From positions 2,046,118 through 2,110,117 of the forward strand of contig NC_016627.1 of the NCBI RefSeq assembly GCF_000237085.1: 64,000 nucleotides of DNA, written 5' to 3'. Within the stretch, counting starts at the first letter, position 1. The number at the start of each line of letters is the position of its first letter. The translations under genes were made by a program, and so were the position numbers. This document shows, piece after piece, positions 27,012-35,868 of the stretch. Source of the DNA: Acetivibrio clariflavus DSM 19732 (GTDB lineage Bacteria; Bacillota; Clostridia; Acetivibrionales; Acetivibrionaceae). A model generated the notes under the pieces. The model saw only the letters and a list, made by a program, of their open reading frames with translations. It did no database searches and was not told the DNA's origin.

Positions 27012-27947
27012 TTATTCCATATCTTTGACAAGCCTTAAAAAATTTTCTGAAGCAAATTTTCTAATTATTTCATCTGAGTAGTTTAACTTTGCCATCTCTT
27101 CAAATACTATACTTATATTTTCAATTCCTTTTATATCTTCCGGTGTTTTTTCTATACCGTCAAAATCTGCACCTATTCCTATATGATCGGGACCTGCTAA
27201 AGAGACTATATGCTCTATATGTTTTATTATATCTTTTACAAATGCTTTTCCCTCATCATTTAAGAATTCAGGATAAAAATTTATTCCTATTACACCACCG
27301 TTCTTTGCCACTGCTAAAATTTGATCGTCATATAAATTTCTTGGGTGGGAACAAATTTTTCTTGCATTGGAGTGAGACACAATCACTGGCTTAGAAGTTG
27401 TCGCCATTACATCCCAAAATCCCCTTTGAGAAATGTGTGACAAATCAACCAGCATTCCCAGCCTGTTCATTTCAGCAACAAGCTGCCTTCCAAAGGGTGT
27501 CAGTCCGCCTCCCGTCTCTTCATCTTTCACGCCGTCGGCTATTTCGTTTCTATAATTCCATGTAAGACAAACACTCCTTACTCCAAGACGATAAAAATTC
27601 CTCAATGCTCCCAGATCTCCCTGAAGTGCTTCACCACCCTCAATAGAAAGCATGGCAGCAATTTTCCCCTGTGACAAAGCTGTTTCTATATCGTTATAAT
27701 TACAACATAACATTATATCGTCCTTATATATTTCCAATTCACTGTAAAATCGATCAATAATTTGCATTGCTCGTTTCATCGCATATGCAGGAGAATATAT
27801 GGGGGCAATAAATGCTGCAAAAGTTTGAACACAATTCCCTGCTTTTTTTAATCTTAATATATCTATGTGGCAATTATTGCTGTATAAATTGGAATTTAAT
27901 TCCATTATTTTGGTAATGGTATCACAATGGGCATCAAAAATTATCAT
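27012..27947 (-). CDS. Membrane-dipeptidase family metallopeptidase (M19)
   Basis: M19 enzymes cleave dipeptides, including those with D-amino acids, using a two-zinc centre. The N-terminal metal motif is FDAHCDT. SIEGGEAL carries the bridging glutamate, and the histidines lie in LVDLSHIS and VIVSHSNAR. GIGADFDGIE ends the active-site set. The ATG at 27947 follows AGGAGAGAGG; the GTG at 27965 would put the ribosome site inside the gene. No signal peptide is seen, so the 311-residue enzyme is cytoplasmic. Confidence 0.92.
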   Translation of the reverse strand: MIIFDAHCDTITKIMELNSNLYSNNCHIDILRLKKAGNCVQTFAAFIAPIYSPAYAMKRAMQIIDRFYSELEIYKDDIMLCCNYNDIETALSQGKIAAMLSIEGGEALQGDLGALRNFYRLGVRSVCLTWNYRNEIADGVKDEETGGGLTPFGRQLVAEMNRLGMLVDLSHISQRGFWDVMATTSKPVIVSHSNARKICSHPRNLYDDQILAVAKNGGVIGINFYPEFLNDEGKAFVKDIIKHIEHIVSLAGPDHIGIGADFDGIEKTPEDIKGIENISIVFEEMAKLNYSDEIIRKFASENFLRLVKDME

Positions 27948-28224
27948 GTCCTCTCTCCTATTCACCAGAATAAAAACATTTAATTTAGTATAAATGGCAG
28001 AATAAAAAATAATAAATAATGTCTATGTGTTGATAAATTCCAAATCTTTTAAATGTATTACATATAAATATATCATATCCATATCATTTACATAAATTAT
28101 TGAATATAAGAAACTTGGTGAAATTCTTTCCATTGTTTACTGTAATAATCTATGACTATAGAATTCAAAATATGAAAATGAGATGCATTAAACCAATATT
28201 TTGTATTTCATAACATCAATCACA

Positions 28225-28264
28225 TAAAAATAAAAGAGCGAAGGCATTGATTTGCACTTCGCTC
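28225..28264 (-). terminator. Terminator of the GH9 cellulase gene
   Basis: GAGCGAAG and CTTCGCTC form the stem; on the minus strand TTTTATTTTTATG follows. It starts 13 nt after the stop codon. Confidence 0.88.
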
Positions 28265-28276
28265 AAGATAATCAAA

Positions 28277-30667
28277 CTATTTGCTTGCTGCCGGAAATTC
28301 TTTAATCATACCCAACAGGTACATTTTCATAAGTGCATAGTCAACGGAATTTATATCTCCGTCTCCATTAACGTCTGCAGCTATTAAACCGTTTTCTGAC
28401 GGGAATTCTTTCATCATTCCCAAAAGATAACTCTTCATATAAGCGTAGTCAATGGAGTTTACCGTTTCATCGCCGTTTAAATCACCAAAAATTACTTTTG
28501 TTACCGGAGTAGGTGTTGGTGTTGGTGGAGGATTAACCGTTGGAGTAGTTCCGTCGGGCTCTATACCTCCTACAAGTACGCCGTCATCGTAAACACAGAT
28601 ATAATCTGTTTTTGCGGGTACACCTTTCCAGCTGTCATTAAAGACTGGCAGATCCTGGTGACTCCAGTCATCGGACGGATCCCAATAGTTTTGCCAAGCA
28701 TAGGTTCCGATAGCAAACTGGTATTTTTTATTGGAATTGGCAACCGGGAAATCAGGCCATTTTACTTCAACGTAATAAATATTGTCTTTGTAATGATGAG
28801 GTCCTGACAATACGGCAGCATAATTGGTTTCAGCCGCTGTCTGGTCATATAACTGTCTTAATTCTATTTTATTTGGATCAAGGGAAGTCATACCTGTTGC
28901 GTCAAAATAGTATCTTACCGAGATATTCTTTGATGGTTTTCTTGCATTGGAATAAACATAAAGTGTAACTTCAGTAGCTTTCGGTCCATCCGATTGAACA
29001 ATGTCAACACAGAATGCTTCTACCCAATATTTACCTGCACCTGTATCATCATCAGGATTGTCAACAACTTGCTTTGGTGGGAAGTTTGGAGTAACTTTCA
29101 TTGTTTCATCTCCAAAGTATTTGTAAAGACCGGCACATGCACCAACAAATGCAGCATTATAGTCTATTGCCACTTCATTATAAATATAATCGGATGTCAC
29201 ATCAATATGCTGGTCTTGAGAATCGGGACCTCCAACTAAAGCACCATAAAGAACATATTTATGCGGATTTGGATCTTCACATCTTGACAATCCGGATGCT
29301 GCCCTGTGATGAGGATATTTAACGGAATTTTCGCTATAACCTACAATGTAACAACGGTTCAACGGATTTTTACCCATTATGTAGTCCATTTGTGATTTTG
29401 CCCACTCACTGTATTTTGAAGGCTTATCACCATGATGCTTGTCATATACCAAAGCTAATAACTGTGTAGCTGTGTTATATCTTGCTGAACCCCATTGATT
29501 AAGGAATGCATATCCTCCCGGAGTTATAGTAACGGTAACTCCATTCATCCAATTGTCTACAGTCTTAGCTATCTGACTCCAGAAATCTATTTCTTCGTAA
29601 GGACTCTTGTTGGTAGCTGTTCTATAGGCATTTTCAAATTCGTCACTGTTTTTATCGTACTTATCATCAATTTCAGCAATTATGCACGCTGTACCTGCCC
29701 AAACGTCGTTCCAGCAATGAGTCCAGCAGGAAGGTGCATAATAGTCATAGTATTTCCATACTTCTTCCAAATAGTGATAGTCTTCTGTTGCCAGGAATAG
29801 CCATGCTGCAGCCCAGCAATAATCATCCTGCCACTTTAATGATGTATAATAGCCTTTAGGACCATCGGCATTACAAGACTTTTCTGGAGTTTTTTCTGCA
29901 AATTCAAACAGGGCTTTTGCATATTTAAGACTTTTTGCTGCATATTCAGGGTCTTCATCTTTAAAATTCATATAGTTGACTGCAAGAGAAGCAGCTGCTG
30001 CCGAAACGCAGTCGGTTGAAGGCAGTTCTTCATTGGCGAACCAACCTCTTCTGAACATTTCATCAATTTCGGGCGCATTCCAATAAGCGTGGTCAACATC
30101 ACCATCGCCTACCTGGTAGCAAAAAGCTACAAGTTTACCCGATTCATCAAGGAATGTACATCTCATAAAATAGTCGTTAAAATATCTGAGAATTGTTTTG
30201 ATATGAGAATCCTGCCCTGTAGCTTCGTAGGCCTCCCTGAATTCATAAAAACCCCATCCGAGTGTGGAACCGGCATAAGCTTCCGGCATACCGAACTTAA
30301 CATGGTCTCCGGCATCGTGGAAACCTCCCGAAACATCTACAGTGCCATCCCCGTCGGGATCAAGTACATGTCTGTACTTTTCAATAAAGCTGTCGCTCAT
30401 GTTGGTGTTGACCGAGTCAAGAGGAAGTTTTGCATCATAAACATGGCAATTTCCTCTCCAATCGTACAGGTTATTTTCTTCAACACCAGGTCCGCACATG
30501 TTTGCATCATAGAAAAATTGAGAATACTGCAGTGCTTTTGCATAGTTTATTTCCACATCAGCAGCATATGCAGGCGATATACTTACAGGTATTATTGCTG
30601 ATGCAGCTATTGCAGCACTTGCAACCAAAGACTTTACTTTCGTTGAAAATCTCTTACTCTTTCCCAT
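28277..30667 (-). CDS. GH9 endoglucanase with CBM3c and type I dockerin
   Basis: This is a secreted cellulosomal cellulase of 796 residues. The ATG at 30667 is chosen because GGAAGGAAGAGG precedes it. Residues 1-36 are a signal peptide (ending PAYAA). The GH9 (alpha/alpha)6 domain runs about 37-500. GGFHDAGDHVKF holds the nucleophile-side aspartates (D118, D121). YPHHRAASG and YNEVAIDYNAAFVG follow, the latter with the likely acid glutamate. A CBM3c of about 150 residues starts near YWVEAFCVDIVQSDG; this pairing is typical of processive endoglucanases. A Pro/Thr linker and a dockerin with DLNGDETVNSIDYAYMK and DVNGDGDINSVDYALMK end the protein. Confidence 0.94.
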   Translation of the reverse strand: MGKSKRFSTKVKSLVASAAIAASAIIPVSISPAYAADVEINYAKALQYSQFFYDANMCGPGVEENNLYDWRGNCHVYDAKLPLDSVNTNMSDSFIEKYRHVLDPDGDGTVDVSGGFHDAGDHVKFGMPEAYAGSTLGWGFYEFREAYEATGQDSHIKTILRYFNDYFMRCTFLDESGKLVAFCYQVGDGDVDHAYWNAPEIDEMFRRGWFANEELPSTDCVSAAAASLAVNYMNFKDEDPEYAAKSLKYAKALFEFAEKTPEKSCNADGPKGYYTSLKWQDDYCWAAAWLFLATEDYHYLEEVWKYYDYYAPSCWTHCWNDVWAGTACIIAEIDDKYDKNSDEFENAYRTATNKSPYEEIDFWSQIAKTVDNWMNGVTVTITPGGYAFLNQWGSARYNTATQLLALVYDKHHGDKPSKYSEWAKSQMDYIMGKNPLNRCYIVGYSENSVKYPHHRAASGLSRCEDPNPHKYVLYGALVGGPDSQDQHIDVTSDYIYNEVAIDYNAAFVGACAGLYKYFGDETMKVTPNFPPKQVVDNPDDDTGAGKYWVEAFCVDIVQSDGPKATEVTLYVYSNARKPSKNISVRYYFDATGMTSLDPNKIELRQLYDQTAAETNYAAVLSGPHHYKDNIYYVEVKWPDFPVANSNKKYQFAIGTYAWQNYWDPSDDWSHQDLPVFNDSWKGVPAKTDYICVYDDGVLVGGIEPDGTTPTVNPPPTPTPTPVTKVIFGDLNGDETVNSIDYAYMKSYLLGMMKEFPSENGLIAADVNGDGDINSVDYALMKMYLLGMIKEFPAASK

Positions 30668-30788
30668 CCTCTTCCTTCCTTTCATAAAAATTTATGTGGT
30701 AGGTTTTAAATACTGAAAATAAATTACTCTTACACCTTCAATAAAAATTGCCAATTTGTGTATTAAATTTTAAGCAAACATGGCAAAA

Positions 30789-30853
30789 TTAGACAAGGTG
30801 ACTTCCGATGTTTTTAAGAATAAACATCAAAAAACACAAACCAACTTGTCTAA
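30789..30853 (-). other. Structured leader upstream of the GH9 gene
   Basis: On the minus strand TTAGACAAG pairs with CTTGTCTAA, enclosing a perfect GATGTTT/AAACATC hairpin. TTTTG follows the outer stem, so it might act as an attenuator. It lies about 120 nt upstream of the start codon. I do not recognise the motif. Confidence 0.45.
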
Positions 30854-31077
30854 GTAAAAATGGTGCAAGAAAATAACTTATTTCAGTGATTTTGGTATTA
30901 TAAAAGTTTAAACACCCCCAATAACTATAATTGTAAATAATATATCTATCTATATATATAATTACGAAAATTGTCACTCATTTTTATAGCATAGGATAAA
31001 AAACACTTTCTCAAATTAATAGTACTATATTTTTAACGTTGATACAATTACTTTAATTACAAATTATCAGGATGATT

Positions 31078-31773
31078 TTATGCATTTTTATTTTGAAGTT
31101 TTAATTGTTCTAACTTGCCATTCTCTGCAAAACTGTAATATTTGTCTCCACATACTATTATATGATCTATAACTTTAATGGAAATGGATTCTAGAGCTGT
31201 GCATATGGTTTTTGTGGCTTCCATATCTGCTCTTGAAGGGTTTAATGTACCTCCGGGATGATTATGGGCAAGAATGACACTATTGGCTTTATGCCTTATT
31301 GCAGCTTCCACAAGAAGTCTCGGATATACCGGGGCTTCATTTATAGTTCCTTCGTGAACCAGTTCCGAATAGTTTACTCTGTTTTGAGCATCGAGACATA
31401 TAATAAAAAAAGCTTCATAGTTCCTTCCGGCAAAAAGTGATATGGCATAATTCCCAGCCTTAGACGAACTGTTAAGTTCCGGCTTGGGGCCCCATTTATC
31501 ATTGTGGTATCTTCTTGCCAAATGAGGGATGAGATTTAAAAGAAATGCAGTGTTTTCACCTATGCCAGGGATTTTTACAATATCTTTGATATCCGCATCA
31601 AATACACCCGATAATGAACCGTATCTCTCCAATAGCTTGTGAGCCAATTCATTGGTATCCTTTCTGGGGATTGAATAAAAAAGAAGCAGTTCCAAAACCT
31701 GATGGGGTTCAAAACTGTCCAATCCTTCTTTCAAAAATCTCATTTTTAACCTCTTTCTATGACCTTCATGCAC
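31078..31773 (-). CDS. radC: RadC family protein (JAB/MPN metalloprotein)
   Basis: RadC was once thought to be a repair protein; its true role is uncertain. The N-terminal helix-hairpin-helix reads IVKIPGIGENTAFLL. The C-terminal MPN domain holds the metal motif ILAHNHPGGTLNPSRAD and the upstream glutamate in GTINEAPVYPR. At 231 residues it is full length. It lies 115 bp after yraN on the same strand. Confidence 0.93.
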   Translation of the reverse strand: MHEGHRKRLKMRFLKEGLDSFEPHQVLELLLFYSIPRKDTNELAHKLLERYGSLSGVFDADIKDIVKIPGIGENTAFLLNLIPHLARRYHNDKWGPKPELNSSSKAGNYAISLFAGRNYEAFFIICLDAQNRVNYSELVHEGTINEAPVYPRLLVEAAIRHKANSVILAHNHPGGTLNPSRADMEATKTICTALESISIKVIDHIIVCGDKYYSFAENGKLEQLKLQNKNA

Positions 31774-31888
31774 TGTTCAACCCCTCCAAACTGTATGGAA
31801 TTCAACCAGTGTCAATCAAATATAAAAAGAATTAATATAGAGATGTATTTTATTAACAAAATAATAAATTAGTGCCTTAACCGGAAAA

Positions 31889-32272
31889 TTAAAAGGCATT
31901 TTTAATCAGATTTATTTTTTCTACAATCAAAGCCTCTTTTTCCTTTTTTATATAGACTTCAACAACATCAAAACGAATGTACTCATTGTATAATCGGTTC
32001 TTTGATATAAAAACCTGTGCCAGTTTCTTAATATTCTCCTGCTTTCTGTAATCTATCGATTCACTTGGGAAACCGTAATCTAAATTGCTTCGGGTCTTAA
32101 CTTCAATAAAACATAAATAATTGTTTTCCCGGGCAATTATATCAATTTCACCTAATTTTTTATACCTGAAATTCAAGAACAGTATAGAATAATTCTGCTT
32201 TTTAAGAAATTCCGCAGCAATTTTTTCTCCTTCTGTTCCTAACATTTTTTTATTATTCAGTATGTTTTCCAT
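31889..32272 (-). CDS. YraN family (UPF0102) endonuclease-like protein
   Basis: The 127-residue protein has the restriction-endonuclease-like fold motifs GTEGEKIAAEFLKKQ, LGEIDIIARE and LCFIEVKTRS, whose D/E-x-K residues could bind metal. Its cellular function is not established. It overlaps the FlhB-like gene by 16 bp, a neighbour pair conserved in many Firmicutes. Confidence 0.9.
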   Translation of the reverse strand: MENILNNKKMLGTEGEKIAAEFLKKQNYSILFLNFRYKKLGEIDIIARENNYLCFIEVKTRSNLDYGFPSESIDYRKQENIKKLAQVFISKNRLYNEYIRFDVVEVYIKKEKEALIVEKINLIKNAF

Positions 32273-32553
32273 TTTCTGTCCCCGTATTTTTTATCAATAC
32301 TGTTTACAAATACAAGAATCTCAGCAACAACTTCATAAAGCTCCGGAGGAATTTCATCTCCGATGCTGAACTCATTAAGTGCACTTACCAGTTCATCATT
32401 TTGATATATGGGTACATCGTTTTCTATGGCTTTCTCTATTATTTTTTCAGCTACCTGGCCGCTTCCTTTGGCAATTATCTCCGGTGCACGGTTTTCTTCC
32501 GGAGAATATTTTAAAGCTGCCACCTGTTTTATCTTTTTTTTCTTTTCCGGCAT
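32257..32553 (-). CDS. FlhB C-terminal-domain-like protein (YlqH/FlhX type)
   Basis: At 98 residues it corresponds only to the cytoplasmic tail of the flagellar export switch protein FlhB. The core reads AALKYSPEENRAPEIIAKG and NDVPIYQNDELVSAL. It lacks membrane helices and the NPTH autocleavage site. Proteins of this kind occur next to rnhB and yraN in Bacillus and clostridia; their role is unclear. Confidence 0.88.
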   Translation of the reverse strand: MPEKKKKIKQVAALKYSPEENRAPEIIAKGSGQVAEKIIEKAIENDVPIYQNDELVSALNEFSIGDEIPPELYEVVAEILVFVNSIDKKYGDRKWKTY

Positions 32554-32575
32554 TTTTAATCACCTTATTTGAAGT

Positions 32576-34240
32576 TTAAATTTTATAATCTATCGATTGT
32601 TTGTTTGAACCTATTTCTTTCAACATCATGCTTTCTGCATTTAGAAGATTAACTTCTTCTGTCAATCTGTATTTTATATCTACAAGTTTGTATCCCTTAT
32701 CCAACAGGCTGTTGTACAATTGTATATGATTTTCTCTTATAAGGCTTATAATGGACTGTTCCTCGACTCTGATATTCAAACTTATATTTTTTTTATATAC
32801 GGTAATTAAAGAATCAATTTGTCCCAAATTAGGTGTATTAAGTGATACGAATACAGTCATATTTTGAGGATCTATTTTTTTACCCCGGGATTTTCTTTTA
32901 AGTACATAGATCTCGCCGGTTGTGTCCTTGCCTTGTATATTTAAAGGTAATTGTATATATATACTTTGATTGTTTATATCGTTAATAAACTTTATGCTGC
33001 TTTGCAGATTTTCTATTTTATTCAATATCTCATTCTTCTGAAGAGTAGCTGACTGTTCTATCACACTTTTTATTGCTTCGAGCTTATGGTATATATCTTT
33101 ATAAACCCTATTTATTTTTAAGTCATTTCCGCTAGTTTTCTCGGTGACTTTAATATAAAGCTTTTCAAAGGCTTCTGAAATTTTCTGTTTATAATTATCT
33201 TGATTCTTTATTGATTGCTCTTTCGACACTTCGAAACCGGAAACTGTTTTAATTTCCTTTGTATTTTCTTTTATTTGCCGAAATATATCTTTTATGATAT
33301 TTTCTAAGGATTTTTGCTTATAAATATCCATTTCTTCCAAACCGGTCAAATTATCTTTTAAGTAATGCAAAGCTTTATTAACAAATATATTTTCCTCTTC
33401 TTGCAACTTTGTACCTTGTTGCAAAGAACTTTCCATAAATCTATTTACAAACTCTTGCATTTTTTGTTTAACTTGTAACTGCATTTGACCATTCTTCTGT
33501 TCATAAGAGGAAAATACCGATTCTGTAACACTTCGTGAAATCATTTCCTGACTGTAATTGAATTGCTGAACGTTTTTTTCCGAAGTATAAGTCTCATCCG
33601 AAGGATTTTCATTGAGTATTTGACTTAAATGTTCTAAAACATCTTCATCGTTCAGGTTTATTAATGCCTCAAACGTGCTTTTAAGCATTGCATCGACTTT
33701 TTGCTTCTCATCCACAATCTTATTTAGAAGGGCTATATTTTGCTTTTCAGGCTCAATTTTATTTGCAATGAGGAACGCAACTTTTTGAGCTGTAACGTTC
33801 TTAAATGCTGTTATTGTATCTGAAATCTTTTTAAAAATATCTTTATCCAGTGGAATTTCATTCTGTTTTATTGCCTCTGCAATTTCAATATTATTTTTGT
33901 CGGGTTTTATACCCAGTTCCATCAACTGCTTTTTTAAATCCAAATTTGCATCGTTTGTACTTTTGGGATTATAATTATTTTCTTTCAAAGTTTCCAGCAC
34001 AATCTGACCGTTGGAATTGCTTTTTACGATAAAATCCAATATACTCCCCTGTTCCGCCTCTATAGAAGATAGAATCCTGGCATTAAAAACAGTACCGTCA
34101 AATAACTTGAGCGTTAGCTGGTTGGCATTGGCATCAAGTACTTTGGCCCTTATTATATCGCCGGCAGAAAGTTTTTCAAGTATATCCGGCATATTCAAAG
34201 TATTTATATCCAAATTGGTAAATATGCTTTCTATTTTCAT
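32576..34240 (-). CDS. YlqG-like protein, possibly FliK-related
   Basis: I assign this mainly by position before the FlhB-like gene, as ylqG precedes ylqH in B. subtilis. The 554-residue protein has no signal peptide. It starts with a small beta-rich part (GDIIRAKVLDANANQLTLKL), continues with long charged helices, and ends in a domain (about 410-554) with the layout of a FliK-type C-terminus, including SLNTPNLGQIDSLITVYKK. A role in hook-length control is only a guess. The ATG has a weak but acceptable upstream AGGAG. Confidence 0.65.
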   Translation of the reverse strand: MKIESIFTNLDINTLNMPDILEKLSAGDIIRAKVLDANANQLTLKLFDGTVFNARILSSIEAEQGSILDFIVKSNSNGQIVLETLKENNYNPKSTNDANLDLKKQLMELGIKPDKNNIEIAEAIKQNEIPLDKDIFKKISDTITAFKNVTAQKVAFLIANKIEPEKQNIALLNKIVDEKQKVDAMLKSTFEALINLNDEDVLEHLSQILNENPSDETYTSEKNVQQFNYSQEMISRSVTESVFSSYEQKNGQMQLQVKQKMQEFVNRFMESSLQQGTKLQEEENIFVNKALHYLKDNLTGLEEMDIYKQKSLENIIKDIFRQIKENTKEIKTVSGFEVSKEQSIKNQDNYKQKISEAFEKLYIKVTEKTSGNDLKINRVYKDIYHKLEAIKSVIEQSATLQKNEILNKIENLQSSIKFINDINNQSIYIQLPLNIQGKDTTGEIYVLKRKSRGKKIDPQNMTVFVSLNTPNLGQIDSLITVYKKNISLNIRVEEQSIISLIRENHIQLYNSLLDKGYKLVDIKYRLTEEVNLLNAESMMLKEIGSNKQSIDYKI

Positions 34241-34395
34241 CTCTGTACTCCTTTTAGCAAATCAAATTCCATTCAGCATTTTTTTTACAACTTATTTTAA
34301 GTATCGGTTAAATCAATAGTTTTTTTTAGCATTAACATTTTCTTGAGAAATATAAATATCGCAATTTTTGTCTTATTTTTTCAACTAAAATAATA

Positions 34396-34429
34396 AACGC
34401 ACAATACCCCAATCGAAATATTGTGCGTT
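34396..34429. terminator. Bidirectional terminator between the lichenase and ylqG-like genes
   Basis: AACGCACAATA and TATTGTGCGTT form a perfect 11-bp stem. T-rich DNA follows in both directions. Confidence 0.88.
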
Positions 34430-34531
34430 CAATATAATTTTTTCTGTATTATATAAGTTTATAAATGCCTACATCTCCTTTTTCTTTATCCATTGTTGTT
34501 TTTTATATCATATCTCATTAAAATTCAGCTC

Positions 34532-35557
34532 TTATTGTACGGGAAATTTATTTATAAAACCTAAAAGATACATTTTCAAATAAGCATAATCTATGGAATC
34601 TATTTTTCCATCACCGTTCAAATCGGCAGCTTGCATATCGTATGGAGTCGGGAAATCATATATTTGTCCCAACAGGTACATTTTTAAGTAAGCATAATCA
34701 ATAGAATCAACCCTATTATCATAGTTTAAATCCCCTATAACGACAGATTGCGGAGTAGGTGTTGGTGGCTGATACGGTGTTGGAGTAGCTGTAGGTGTTT
34801 GAGTGGCCGTGGGGAAACCGTCAGGATAATATCTTATGTATTTATATTCAGCTGTAATAGGAGTTCTGCCGTCAAAACGTCCAAGCCATTCGTCAACGCC
34901 TATTCCCGGCCATAAATTCATCATTATTTTACCGGGTGTTGAAGGTATATTTCTGGTTCCTGTATAAACTTTGACGCCATCAACATAGTAACTTATATAG
35001 TTGGGTCTCCATTCAAATCCATAAGTATGGAAATCCTGCGAAGCATCAAAACCAAGTCGGTGGTAATATTCATTACCTCCCACTCCATTTTTGTACCAGT
35101 TAAACTGTACCATAGTTGTGTCTTTTCCCAGGAATTCTATATCAATTTCATCCCACGGATTATTGTCACTAGGTCCTGTATAGGTGAAAAAGGACGATAC
35201 AATTCCAACATTTTTGGCAGGTTTCATTTTTACTTCATAATATCCATATCCAAAAAACGCCTTTGTACGGTATTCACCACTCTTGTACGGATAACCTGAG
35301 CCGGTGTCATCCCTTGTAAGAGTAAGGAACATACTGCCATTTGAGAATGAAACCTGAGATGGTCTCCACACACAATTAAACGGATTTCCGTTTGGCCAGT
35401 TGGCGGATTCGAATAAATTGGAGTCAAAATTGGAAAAATTGGCTTCGAAATATGTGTTTACCACCTGTGCGGCAGGCACATTAAAAGGTGTATGAACAAT
35501 CGCCAGTGAAGATACCAGAATTGCTATACACAATTTTTTTAAATACATTGATAACAT
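34532..35557 (-). CDS. licB: GH16 lichenase (1,3-1,4-beta-glucanase) with type I dockerin
   Basis: This secreted enzyme cuts mixed-linkage beta-glucans. Residues 1-30 are a signal peptide. The GH16 jelly-roll runs about 31-245 and is close, by memory, to C. thermocellum LicB. The catalytic motif WDEIDIEFLG gives E137 as nucleophile, D139 as helper and E141 as acid/base. A Pro/Thr linker and a dockerin (about 275-341) with two near-identical repeats, each with DSIDYAYLKMYLLG, follow. AGGGGG is 7 nt before the ATG. Its promoter and a LacI-type operator lie at 35727-35774. Confidence 0.95.
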   Translation of the reverse strand: MLSMYLKKLCIAILVSSLAIVHTPFNVPAAQVVNTYFEANFSNFDSNLFESANWPNGNPFNCVWRPSQVSFSNGSMFLTLTRDDTGSGYPYKSGEYRTKAFFGYGYYEVKMKPAKNVGIVSSFFTYTGPSDNNPWDEIDIEFLGKDTTMVQFNWYKNGVGGNEYYHRLGFDASQDFHTYGFEWRPNYISYYVDGVKVYTGTRNIPSTPGKIMMNLWPGIGVDEWLGRFDGRTPITAEYKYIRYYPDGFPTATQTPTATPTPYQPPTPTPQSVVIGDLNYDNRVDSIDYAYLKMYLLGQIYDFPTPYDMQAADLNGDGKIDSIDYAYLKMYLLGFINKFPVQ

Positions 35558-35726
35558 TAATATTCCCCCTTTAAAAATTATAAGGTGTTAATTGCCATAT
35601 TTTATATTCAATTTTGTTTGTTATTTCGGTATTTTTGTTTTGGAAGCTTGGTATATGAATACTGATATGTGACTATAACAGTTTTTCGTAGATTGCTATG
35701 AAAAGAGTAAAAAGGAAACACAATTT

Positions 35727-35742
35727 ACTAACACGTGTTAGT
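35727..35742. promoter_or_regulatory. Palindromic operator, probable LacI-family binding site
   Basis: ACTAACACGTGTTAGT is a perfect 16-bp palindrome with a central CG, typical of LacI-family operators. It lies 3 nt downstream of the -10 box of the lichenase promoter, where binding would block transcription. The regulator at 35869 is the obvious candidate. Confidence 0.82.
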
Positions 35743-35745
35743 TAT

Positions 35746-35774
35746 ATTGTAAACTACTTGTTTAATTTTGTCAA
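35746..35774 (-). promoter_or_regulatory. Sigma-A promoter of the GH16 gene
   Basis: On the minus strand TTGACA (35774-35769) is 17 nt from TACAAT (35751-35746). It directs transcription into the lichenase gene with a leader of about 180 nt. Confidence 0.85.
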
Positions 35775-35868
35775 TAACTTACCTAAATAAAGTAAACAAA
35801 GTTAACTAAAATTATTTGTTACTTTCTAAAAAGTATCATTAATAAAATTTTGAATTTATAAAAAAGCA

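Noticed and set aside
32257-32553. Truncated flagellar export gene flhB
   Set aside because: Stand-alone FlhB-tail proteins are a conserved family at this location, with their own start and no sign of decay.
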